Shown here piece by piece: positions 15,735 through 22,743 of a stretch of DNA of 50,436 nt. How positions within the stretch are numbered: position 1 is the stretch's first letter; every line of letters begins with the position of its first letter. The translations under genes and the position numbers were made by a program. A model generated the notes under the pieces. It was not told the DNA's origin, did not search any database, and saw only the letters and a list, made by a program, of their open reading frames with translations. The DNA is from a virus. The stretch lies in IMG/VR virus record IMGVR_UViG_3300047548_000076, positions 1 to 50,436 of that record. One strand, given 5' to 3'.

Positions 15735-16036
15735 AACCAGGAAGCATTGTAGTATTTAAATTAGTAAGTGGCGAAGAAATGATTGGTGAGGTATTTAATT
15801 CTTTCGCAGAGAAAGAAGAAATTAAGAATCCAGCCGTTGTTATGCTGCAGAGAACTCAAGAAGGTATGGGTGTGGCACTAATGCCATATATGCCTTACTG
15901 TGACGGTAATATCAATTTCCTCAAGTCTGCGATCGTAGCAGAAGGAGAACCGAGCCAGAATATGGTGAACGAATACAACCGTATTTTCGGTGCTGGGATC
16001 CAAATCGCCCCTGCATCCGCCCTCGCAACCCTCTAG
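15731..16036 (+). CDS. Sm/LSM-fold-like phage protein
   Basis: A 101-residue protein. The start PGSIVVFKLVSGEEMIGEVF followed by IKNPAVVML is the pattern of small phage proteins with an Sm-like beta barrel. Function is unknown; RNA binding is possible by fold only. It is the last gene before a strong terminator. Confidence 0.65.
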   Translation: MKPGSIVVFKLVSGEEMIGEVFNSFAEKEEIKNPAVVMLQRTQEGMGVALMPYMPYCDGNINFLKSAIVAEGEPSQNMVNEYNRIFGAGIQIAPASALATL

Positions 16037-16060
16037 GATACAGCGTCTAGCCTCCCTCCA

Positions 16061-16084
16061 AACCCTCTCTCGTAGAGGGTTTTT
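16061..16084 (+). terminator. Rho-independent terminator
   Basis: AACCCTCT and AGAGGGTT form a perfect stem with a 5-nt loop and a T-run (TTTTT, 16080-16084). This is the most canonical terminator in the window. Confidence 0.85.
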
Positions 16085-16123
16085 CGCATTCTAGAACCCC
16101 GAATTTACAGGTCAAATAAGGTG

Positions 16124-16152
16124 TTGCCTTTAATTGCAAATTACTGTATAAT
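16124..16152 (+). promoter_or_regulatory. Sigma70-like promoter
   Basis: TTGCCT (16124-16129), 17-bp spacer, TATAAT (16147-16152), following the terminator and leading to the SWIM and ligase genes. Confidence 0.8.
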
Positions 16153-16181
16153 AGATGTTATAGAGAGTTGAGGAAGATGCA

Positions 16182-16538
16182 ATGATTTTGGTAAAAGAAC
16201 TAACCCACTGGAAGGAAGTCAGCCGACAGCCTAACCATACCTATCTGATGTCAGATAATATGGAAAAGGTTTATGGCTACTTCAAGTGGAACAACCCGAA
16301 TGACTTCCAGATGCTACGCACTCCGTTGAAGATTGATACTCGTTATCGCAAGTTTAAAATCTTGCAAACTGGTTACAACTTTGCAGGAGAAGCGACTAAG
16401 ACTTGGACGATTGAGGGTTCCAAAGGCAACAAATATGTTGTCTCGCAAGATGAATTGGGGTATAATTGTTCCTGTGTGGGATACAAGTACCACGGCAAAT
16501 GTAAACATATTGATGAGGTGATGAATGAACTTGCATGA
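16182..16538 (+). CDS. SWIM zinc-finger protein
   Basis: A 118-residue protein ending in a SWIM finger: CSC at about 96-98, then CKH at about 106-108 (consensus CxC...CxH). The finger probably binds DNA or protein. It overlaps the ligase start by 14 bases, and the ligase's own candidate promoter lies within it. Confidence 0.75.
   Translation: MILVKELTHWKEVSRQPNHTYLMSDNMEKVYGYFKWNNPNDFQMLRTPLKIDTRYRKFKILQTGYNFAGEATKTWTIEGSKGNKYVVSQDELGYNCSCVGYKYHGKCKHIDEVMNELA
16438..16466 (+). promoter_or_regulatory. Intragenic sigma70-like promoter before the ligase
   Basis: TTGTCT (16438-16443), 17-bp spacer ending GGGG, TATAAT (16461-16466). It has the same design as the intergenic promoters and lies 59 nt before the ligase ATG. 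Confidence 0.55.
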
Positions 16539-17832
16539 GTTTTTTAACGATCTGGCTTCCAACAGTTCTCGCAACTACAAGATTGAGAAACTGGAAGAGA
16601 ATCGTGATAACCAACTGCTGATGCATGTTGTTCGTCTGGCACTTGATCCATTCACCCAGTTCTACATCCGTAAGATTCCCGCATACACTACGGACAAAAC
16701 TATCACCACTCTGCAGAATGCACTTGGTGGTCTGTACGATCTATCGTCACGCAATGTGACTGGCAATGCAGCGATTGAACATCTCCGCATGCTACTGTCT
16801 TCCCTTAGTGCTGATGATGCTAAGGTTCTTGAGCGTATTATTCAAAAGGATCTAAAATGTGGGGTTCAAGTATCAACCGCAAACGCAGTGTGGACTGGCT
16901 TGGTGAACGACTATCCAGTAATGCTGTGCAGCCAGTTCGAGCAGAAACTCGTAGACAAGGTGGAATTCCCAGCACTGGTACAAACCAAGATGGACGGAAT
17001 GCGATTCAACGCAATCGTTCGGGCTGGCAAAGTGGAATACCGCTCTCGCAATGGCAAAGAAATTCAACTGCTGGGAAATCTGGACGCTGATTTTATCAAG
17101 ATGGCTGGCGACATCGACTGTGTGTTCGATGGTGAGTTGTTGGTTAAAGAGAATGGTAAGATTCTTGATCGTCAGACTGGTAATGGTATTCTGAATAAAG
17201 CCAACAAGGGTACAATCTCTGCAGCTGAAGCAGCAAAGGTACACGCCACTGTTTGGGATGTGATCCCATTCATGCAGTTCTCTGATGGTGAATGTGGTAT
17301 TCCTTACGGTACTCGTTTTGAATCACTTTGTGTTCTGGTTGACACTCATCAGCCAGTGAAGGTTGGTCTTGTAGATTCGTGGGAAGTTGAAACCTACGAC
17401 GAAGCAAAGACTTTGTTTGAAGGACTGCTTGCTGAAGGTCAAGAAGGTATTATCCTGAAAGACAAGCGTGGCATTTGGGAGAACAAACGTGCAAAACACC
17501 AAATCAAATTCAAAGGTGAGATGGAGTGTGATCTCGAAATTATCGGAGTGGAAGAGGGCACTGGTAAGTATGCTGGAAAACTCGGTGCTGTACTATGTGC
17601 AACCCGATCTGAAAACGGGAAGCGTCTTACCGTCAGTGTTGGTTCTGGTTTCAATGATGCTCATAGAGATAATCTTTGGAGTATTCGTGATCAGTTGGTT
17701 GGTAAAATTGTGGCTGTAAAGTATAACATGCGAATCAAAAACAAAGCTGGTGAAGAATCTTTGTTCCTCCCAATCTTTGTTGAGGTTCGTGAAGACAAAG
17801 ATGTTGCTGACTCGTTGAGTGATGTAAAATGA
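16525..17832 (+). CDS. 30: ATP-dependent DNA ligase (gp30-like)
   Basis: A 435-residue ligase (T4 gp30: 487). The adenylated lysine is in KMDG at 155-158; downstream motifs include YRSRNGKEI, FDGELLV, GIILKDK and KIKFK-type basic strands. The N-terminal helical DNA-binding domain is present (LDPFTQFYIRKIP, KCGVQVSTAN). It seals Okazaki nicks. It is moved relative to T4, where gene 30 is not next to the polymerase. It overlaps the next gene as ATGA. Confidence 0.95.
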   Translation: MNLHEFFNDLASNSSRNYKIEKLEENRDNQLLMHVVRLALDPFTQFYIRKIPAYTTDKTITTLQNALGGLYDLSSRNVTGNAAIEHLRMLLSSLSADDAKVLERIIQKDLKCGVQVSTANAVWTGLVNDYPVMLCSQFEQKLVDKVEFPALVQTKMDGMRFNAIVRAGKVEYRSRNGKEIQLLGNLDADFIKMAGDIDCVFDGELLVKENGKILDRQTGNGILNKANKGTISAAEAAKVHATVWDVIPFMQFSDGECGIPYGTRFESLCVLVDTHQPVKVGLVDSWEVETYDEAKTLFEGLLAEGQEGIILKDKRGIWENKRAKHQIKFKGEMECDLEIIGVEEGTGKYAGKLGAVLCATRSENGKRLTVSVGSGFNDAHRDNLWSIRDQLVGKIVAVKYNMRIKNKAGEESLFLPIFVEVREDKDVADSLSDVK

Positions 17833-18140
17833 AAAAACTTTTGATTATGGCACTAGTGTCAACCAATGTGATGGCACTAGACTTTGATACTGAATGGGCT
17901 AAGTTCGATAAAGACTTTGCTCGATTGAGAGGTGTACAAGTTGCATTGGTTAATAAACCTGTTGTGACTAAACTAGATTCGCTACCAGAGGTTAACAGTG
18001 ATGTTAATGTTGTTGAGCGAGTAGATCCTAAGTCGCCGAAACGACTGGGTCGCAATCTAGAGAATCCTTACATGAAGGATAAACTAGAAAAGTTGTATAA
18101 CAAACCTGACACAGTTGTATATTCTTTGACATTGGAGTAA
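17829..18140 (+). CDS. Predicted exported small protein
   Basis: A 103-residue protein with a short signal peptide (MKKLLIMALVSTNVMALDF; cleavage likely after MA). The mature part is charged and has no recognised domain. It heads a run of three exported proteins (17829-19529), so a periplasmic or outer-envelope role is likely. Confidence 0.65.
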   Translation: MKKLLIMALVSTNVMALDFDTEWAKFDKDFARLRGVQVALVNKPVVTKLDSLPEVNSDVNVVERVDPKSPKRLGRNLENPYMKDKLEKLYNKPDTVVYSLTLE

Positions 18141-18147
18141 TTATATT

Positions 18148-18681
18148 ATGAAGAAACTTTTGATTGTTGCACTCGCAGTTATGGCTACTGCATGTAGTAC
18201 TACTAAACTGACTGAAGATAGTTCGCCAGAAGCCATCAAGTATACCCAAGACTTTGGTAAGGTTGAAGTGACCTACACCGAAAACACTTGGACAGAAATC
18301 AAATCAACTGGTACTGCTGCAGTTCCAATCAACGATGATGCTGGTCTTGAACAGGCTATGAACATCGCCACAATGCGAGCCAAGCGTAACATCGTTGAGT
18401 TTATGAACACCGATCTAAAGTCTGGTAAGACTGTTGACACTATCACAGATTCTCTTGCTAAGGAAGTCTCTGAAGACGACAACAAGACCAAGCAGAAAGC
18501 AGCAACTATCGCTACGAAAGTTTCAGAGAAGATCGCTGTTGATGCCAATGGTATTCTGAAGGGTGTTTACATCGCAGATCGTAAAGTATCCAGCGATGGT
18601 AAGGTTGTTGTGGTTGTGATGAAGGTTGATAAGCGTTCAATGAATGCAGCCAAGCAACTCCGTGCTGCAATGAGCCAGTAA
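18148..18681 (+). CDS. Lipoprotein, LPP20/FlgP-like
   Basis: A 177-residue lipoprotein. The signal peptide ends in a lipobox with Cys16 (VMATACS). The mature protein has an Ala/Arg-rich segment (NIATMRAKRNIVEFM), then a helix and a VVVVVMK strand near the end, as in LPP20-family lipoproteins such as FlgP. It probably sits in the periplasmic leaflet of the outer membrane. The family call is tentative. Confidence 0.6.
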   Translation: MKKLLIVALAVMATACSTTKLTEDSSPEAIKYTQDFGKVEVTYTENTWTEIKSTGTAAVPINDDAGLEQAMNIATMRAKRNIVEFMNTDLKSGKTVDTITDSLAKEVSEDDNKTKQKAATIATKVSEKIAVDANGILKGVYIADRKVSSDGKVVVVVMKVDKRSMNAAKQLRAAMSQ

Positions 18682-19529
18682 TGAAGAGCCTAATCCTCGC
18701 CAGTGCTTTGGTTTCGACCACTGCTCTGGCAGATCCTTTTATCATTGCGCAGGTTATTATTCCTCCGTTGATGTATGAAGCATATCGTGAGGATAAAGCA
18801 CCTGCTCAGAAAGATCCAGTCACAGTATTAGCCACTGGTGTTGGTAAAACTTGCGAACAAGCATTGGATAATGCTAAGGTTGTAGCAGTAGAAAAGGTTG
18901 CTGGTCTTTGGTTGATAGCCGAACGAAACACAGACGGAAAGAAGTACAATGAAAAGATTACTGATTATACAGGTGGTGTTATCAGTTCTTACACTATTGT
19001 TGATAATCAATGCACTAAGGTAACAATCGAAGCCAAAGTAGTTCCACGAACTAACAAGATTGTTACTGGTGGTGCAGAGGTTAGTCGAGAAACTCGCACT
19101 CATCTACAAGAACGATTGTATAATGAGCAGAAGCGTTTACTCGCAATCAAGGAGATTGATAATCGTAGCACTGCAATGTATTTCAAAATCAAAGACATTG
19201 AGTTGACACCACAGTGGATGATGTTCACTGGTGATGTTGGCTACCAAGAGAAGTGGAAGCAAGACTACTACGATGTAAAGAAGCAAGCAGGTAAGTTTAA
19301 CTTGGACTCGTTTGATAAACCCATCTTTGTGAATGTTAAAGGTTACGAAAATGGACGAGAAGTTTACAATCAAAAGTTCCAACTGAACTATGATTTAAAG
19401 TTGTTTGGAGTTAGGGACAACGGAGAAGTTGTAATCTACCCAGATCGCAAAGACAGAATTAAGTTGACATTTCCCGTTGATTCAGGTAAAATAATGGCTG
19501 TGGACAAATTTGAGGTTACGATACTATGA
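18681..19529 (+). CDS. Exported protein with FlgT-N-like domain
   Basis: A 282-residue protein with a signal peptide (LILASALVSTTALA). Residues about 50-115 read ATGVGKTCEQALDNAKVVAV followed by EKVAG and GVISSYTIV, the pattern of the N-terminal domain of FlgT-type periplasmic proteins. The C-terminal half is beta-rich. Together with the LPP20-like lipoprotein before it, it recalls the FlgP/FlgT pair of polar flagella. Why a phage carries it is unknown. Confidence 0.6.
   Translation: MKSLILASALVSTTALADPFIIAQVIIPPLMYEAYREDKAPAQKDPVTVLATGVGKTCEQALDNAKVVAVEKVAGLWLIAERNTDGKKYNEKITDYTGGVISSYTIVDNQCTKVTIEAKVVPRTNKIVTGGAEVSRETRTHLQERLYNEQKRLLAIKEIDNRSTAMYFKIKDIELTPQWMMFTGDVGYQEKWKQDYYDVKKQAGKFNLDSFDKPIFVNVKGYENGREVYNQKFQLNYDLKLFGVRDNGEVVIYPDRKDRIKLTFPVDSGKIMAVDKFEVTIL
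19464..19492 (+). promoter_or_regulatory. Intragenic sigma70-like promoter
   Basis: TTGACA (19464-19469), 17-bp spacer, TAAAAT (19487-19492), at the end of the exported-protein gene and 34 nt before the ATG at 19526. Confidence 0.5.
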
Positions 19530-19753
19530 TACTCGACAAGATTATTAAACAGAAGCGATTCTTCGACCAGAACTCGAAGAAGGATTTAGAAGCAGCAAAA
19601 GGTTTCTTTGCAACGCACAGTTGGAGACACACTGAGGGTTGTCCGTTTATTCTGGAGTATCCGTACCTTACAATTCCAGATATGATTAAAGATAAAATGA
19701 TTCACAAGACGCTAGGTATCGAATACGATCGTCGTCACCATTGGATGGGGTAA
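19526..19753 (+). CDS. Small hypothetical protein
   Basis: A 75-residue basic protein (ILDKIIKQKRFFDQNSKKDL) with AAKGFFATHSWRHTEGCPF. I do not recognise it, though this kind of short basic protein is common in phages. It is coupled to the preceding gene by an ATGA overlap. Confidence 0.65.
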   Translation: MILDKIIKQKRFFDQNSKKDLEAAKGFFATHSWRHTEGCPFILEYPYLTIPDMIKDKMIHKTLGIEYDRRHHWMG

Positions 19754-19759
19754 AATATA

Positions 19760-20191
19760 ATGAAAGTAGTTATCAATGCACAGTATGGTGGCTTCGGTCT
19801 TTCAAAGGAAGGATATGCTCGTTACTGCGAAATAAAAGGTATGCCATATTGGATTGAAGATGATGGTAAGTATGCTTCACTAGGTATCTTCACTTGCTGG
19901 CTTGTGCCAAAAGAAGAGCGTGTTGAAGATTTACCTGACGGTAAGTGGTTTGAGATGTCTATGGAAGAGCGTGTTGAGCACAACAAGAAGCATTCTGCGC
20001 AGACTCTTTACGATCGAGATATTGCTCGTGATGATCCAGCACTGGTTCAACTTGTTGAGGAAGATGCTGAGAAGTATGCAGGTCGTCATGCTACACTAAA
20101 GGTCGTAGAAATTCCTGACAATGTGCAATATGAAATTGCAGAATATGATGGCAACGAATGGGTTGCTGAAGTACACAGAACTTGGAGTTAA
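19760..20191 (+). CDS. Hypothetical protein, conserved phage type
   Basis: A 143-residue acidic protein beginning MKVVINAQYGGFGLSKEGYA, an N-terminal pattern I recognise from small phage proteins of unknown function. The middle has ARDDPALVQLVEEDAEKYAG, where an Arg-Asp-Asp-Pro motif precedes a helix. No catalytic motif is evident. Confidence 0.7.
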   Translation: MKVVINAQYGGFGLSKEGYARYCEIKGMPYWIEDDGKYASLGIFTCWLVPKEERVEDLPDGKWFEMSMEERVEHNKKHSAQTLYDRDIARDDPALVQLVEEDAEKYAGRHATLKVVEIPDNVQYEIAEYDGNEWVAEVHRTWS

Positions 20192-20192
20192 A

Positions 20193-20774
20193 ATGCGTGA
20201 AGAACTAGATGCAAAATTGGTAGAGAAGTATCCTACTATCTTTAAGAATCGTTTTGGCAACATGCAGGAAACTGCCATGTGCTGGGGATTCGAGTGTGGT
20301 GATGGTTGGTATCAAATCATCGACTCTCTGTGCGGACAAATCCAGCATCATGTTGACTGGAAACGTAAGCAACGTGTGTATGATCTAAAGCGTGCACGTG
20401 CTACTAAGAAAGGTCGTGATGCACTCATTAAGTTTTTGAGTGGTGGAAATCGTGCACCAACAGAATGGGAAATTGATCGTGCCGATGAAATCCTAGAGAA
20501 TGGTGATAGAGAAATCACACCTTACGTTCATCGTGTAGTTGCTCAGCAAGTGAAAGAAAAGTTTGGTGGGCTTCGTTTCTACTACTACGGTGGCGACAAC
20601 GAGGTTAGTGGTATGGTTCGCATGGCAGAATCTTGGGCAGCACATACTTGTGAAACCTGCGGAGATCGTGGAACGCTACGACATGGTGGTTGGGTTCGTA
20701 CTCTTTGTGATAAGCACGAAGAAGAATACCAAGCAAGGCAAGCAAAATACAGAAGTGAGGATGATGATGAGTGA
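20193..20774 (+). CDS. Hypothetical protein with C-terminal zinc ribbon
   Basis: A 193-residue protein. ATG 20193 comes just after the previous stop, with GGAG nearby. Conserved-looking blocks are WGFECGDGWYQIIDSLC, QQVKEKFGGLRFYYYGGD and a probable zinc site C-ETC-GDRG...LC-DKH. Proteins of this layout occur in many phages without known function. Confidence 0.7.
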   Translation: MREELDAKLVEKYPTIFKNRFGNMQETAMCWGFECGDGWYQIIDSLCGQIQHHVDWKRKQRVYDLKRARATKKGRDALIKFLSGGNRAPTEWEIDRADEILENGDREITPYVHRVVAQQVKEKFGGLRFYYYGGDNEVSGMVRMAESWAAHTCETCGDRGTLRHGGWVRTLCDKHEEEYQARQAKYRSEDDDE

Positions 20775-21105
20775 GTACAATCCAGATAAGTGGGTGATGC
20801 TAAAATTCACAACACCAAAGTATGTTGTGTATAAAGTTCTAGCATCTTGGTACGGTGGTTTTGCTACTGGAGACAGTTGGAAGTTAAACAGTGGCGTTAC
20901 CAAAGTTGAGAAGGATGGTGACTTGTATCGCTTCCATGGTTCAAGCGGTAGCGTCTATCAAGTCCACAAAGATACTTACGGTATGAGTGGTTACACAATG
21001 GGTGTTCTTGCTGGCTTCCAAAAAGATGTTGACGAAGCAGAGGATGTTACACTAGAATTGATGCCTGAAGAAACAAATTGGATGGAGTTAGATTATGGCG
21101 AATAA
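20767..21105 (+). CDS. Hypothetical protein
   Basis: A 112-residue protein of unknown function (MSEYNPDKWVMLKF). Of three consecutive in-frame ATGs (20761, 20764, 20767), the last is best spaced from GTGAGG. The sequence YKVLASWYGGFATGDSWKLN suggests a beta-barrel-like fold, similar in style to small conserved phage proteins. It overlaps both neighbours. Confidence 0.65.
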   Translation: MSEYNPDKWVMLKFTTPKYVVYKVLASWYGGFATGDSWKLNSGVTKVEKDGDLYRFHGSSGSVYQVHKDTYGMSGYTMGVLAGFQKDVDEAEDVTLELMPEETNWMELDYGE

Positions 21106-21385
21106 ATGGGTAATGGTTGAGTGTGTGTCAATGTTCCGTATGCGATACATGGTTGAAGTGCCAGAGGAACATCCAGAGTATGCACTCGATACAGTTGTTA
21201 TGAAAGAAGCCAAGGAGTTCTCTCAAGAACACTTGGATGAGGTTATTGTTTCTCATCGTGTGATGGATAGCACTGTTGAGGCTCTCGTTCAATGCGACTT
21301 GGACAATTCATATTGTTCTAGTTGGACTGATGAGCAGAAGATCAATGCTTTCTTTACTCGTGATGGTGAAAAGGTAGAATACTAA
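21095..21385 (+). CDS. Hypothetical protein
   Basis: A 96-residue acidic protein, MANKWVMVECVSMFRMRYMV, followed by VPEEHPEYALDTVVMKEAKEF. I do not recognise the family. It overlaps the previous gene by 11 bases and the exonuclease start as TAATG, so it is expressed with the exonuclease. Confidence 0.65.
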   Translation: MANKWVMVECVSMFRMRYMVEVPEEHPEYALDTVVMKEAKEFSQEHLDEVIVSHRVMDSTVEALVQCDLDNSYCSSWTDEQKINAFFTRDGEKVEY

Positions 21386-21954
21386 TGTTTTTATTTGACG
21401 TTGAAACTTTGGGAGTTGAATCAAACGCTGTAGTCCTTTCTGCAGCGATGGTTCACTTCGATCCAGAGATGCGACCTACATATCAAGACCTACTTGATAA
21501 TGCTTGCTTTGTTAAGTTCAACGCAAAGGAGCAGATGGATGTTGGTCGCACTGTATCCAAATCTACTCTTGAGTGGTGGAAAGAACAGCACGACTACGTT
21601 AAACAAGTTAGCCTAAATCCTTCTAGAGAGGACATGACTGTTGAGAACGGAATGCAAAAGTTCTACGACTACATGGCTAAGTTTCCAAACGCAAGTCAAC
21701 AAACCATGTGGGCACGTGGTTCACTCGATCAACTCGCAATTGATTCGCTCGCAGTTAAATTTGGCTTGCAAGAGATTACACGGTATAATATGTGGCGTGA
21801 TGTGAGAACTGCCGTGGATATTCTCTATGGCACAACCGATGGCTATGTAGAAGTGGATCATCCTCTCTTCAAACGCCACGAAGTGATCAAGCATCATCCA
21901 GTTCACGATTGCGCACTAGACGCTATGCAGTTGCTCTACGGTAAGAGTGTTTGA
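21385..21954 (+). CDS. dexA: DexA-like 3'-5' exonuclease (DEDD superfamily)
   Basis: A 189-residue DnaQ-fold exonuclease. Motif I is FDVETLG (D5, E7). The middle has TMWARGSLDQLAID, with a candidate second acidic residue, and the end has HHPVHDCALDAMQLLYG, matching the H...D of motif III. T4 DexA (227 aa) is the nearest functional analog and sits in the early region. RNase T-type activity cannot be excluded. Its last 19 bases overlap a convergent homing endonuclease. Confidence 0.8.
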   Translation: MFLFDVETLGVESNAVVLSAAMVHFDPEMRPTYQDLLDNACFVKFNAKEQMDVGRTVSKSTLEWWKEQHDYVKQVSLNPSREDMTVENGMQKFYDYMAKFPNASQQTMWARGSLDQLAIDSLAVKFGLQEITRYNMWRDVRTAVDILYGTTDGYVEVDHPLFKRHEVIKHHPVHDCALDAMQLLYGKSV

Positions 21955-22532
21955 CACTTATCGAAATGATACCTAGTCATATTACCACCCTTTCCTGTTT
22001 TACCACAGTGTGGACAAGTGACCAGTTTTAGAGTTTTGGATACCCCTCTTCTAGTATCTGACATCTTTTGTTTAGTTTCTAGTGAGTGGGTTTGACCTTT
22101 ACGAGATTCTGAGATCCTCTTTTTTCTTTCTTGGGATAGAGGATCTCGTTTAGAACCTTTTTGCCCTTTGCTAATGTTTTCACGATGTTCTTTGGTTAGT
22201 TTCTTTCCAAGATTACCGTGATGCCCTCTGCAATAGAATTTCTCGTCTGCGTTGTGTTGGTTTATCCATCTATCAGACTGAGCAGCTTTAACACGATTTA
22301 AGAACTTGGTCTCCCATCTTCTGGCTTCTTCTGGAGTATTAAATACTTTGCGAACAGAAACCTTAAATGCATCTTTACCGTGCTCTAAAATTAGTTGCTC
22401 TACAACTTTAGATGAGGTAAAATATGTGTTCCAAAGAGAAGATGGATGACACCCCTTACCATATCGAGAACCATAGTAATATTGGTCTGTAGCGGTGCAG
22501 TGGAGAAGGTATGTGAATGGAGTAGTTTTCAT
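21936..22532 (-). CDS. GIY-YIG-type homing endonuclease with NUMOD3 repeats, antisense
   Basis: A 198-residue homing endonuclease. The N-terminal nuclease core reads TYLLHC...YYYGSRYGKG. It is followed by three NUMOD3-like repeats (LTKEHRENISKGQKGSK, LSQERKKRISESRKG, HSLETKQKMSDTRRG) and a C-terminal finger CPHCGK...HFDKC. It is convergent with the exonuclease gene and overlaps its end by 19 bases. No Shine-Dalgarno is visible; TATAAATA lies a few bases upstream of the ATG. Confidence 0.88.
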   Translation of the reverse strand: MKTTPFTYLLHCTATDQYYYGSRYGKGCHPSSLWNTYFTSSKVVEQLILEHGKDAFKVSVRKVFNTPEEARRWETKFLNRVKAAQSDRWINQHNADEKFYCRGHHGNLGKKLTKEHRENISKGQKGSKRDPLSQERKKRISESRKGQTHSLETKQKMSDTRRGVSKTLKLVTCPHCGKTGKGGNMTRYHFDKCQTLLP

Positions 22533-22537
22533 ACTAC

Positions 22538-22545
22538 TATTTATA
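22538..22545 (-). promoter_or_regulatory. T4-type late promoter element TATAAATA (minus strand)
   Basis: Exact T4 late -10 consensus on the minus strand, ending 6 nt before the endonuclease ATG. A start site at the usual distance would fall at or just past the ATG, so the transcript would be leaderless or the true start lies further in. Confidence 0.5.
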
Positions 22546-22563
22546 ATTTTACGAAACTAATGT

Positions 22564-22743
22564 ATGGAAGAAAAACAATTTAAGAACCAATATATTGCTA
22601 CATTTTTAGCGACATATATGGCTTCTCGATATGACGATGACTGTATGAATGGGCATCAAAACGAACCATATAACCATCAACCAGTAGAAGATGCTATCTT
22701 CTTAGCCGATAAGGCATGGGAACAATTGAGAGAACAAGTTTAA
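22564..22743 (+). CDS. Small hypothetical protein upstream of polymerase (59 aa)
   Basis: A 59-residue protein beginning MEEKQFKNQYIATFLATYMA and ending DAIFLADKAWEQLREQV. The ending (DA-FLA--AWE) is familiar from short phage proteins of unknown function. Its stop overlaps the gene 43 start as TAATG. Confidence 0.7.
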   Translation: MEEKQFKNQYIATFLATYMASRYDDDCMNGHQNEPYNHQPVEDAIFLADKAWEQLREQV

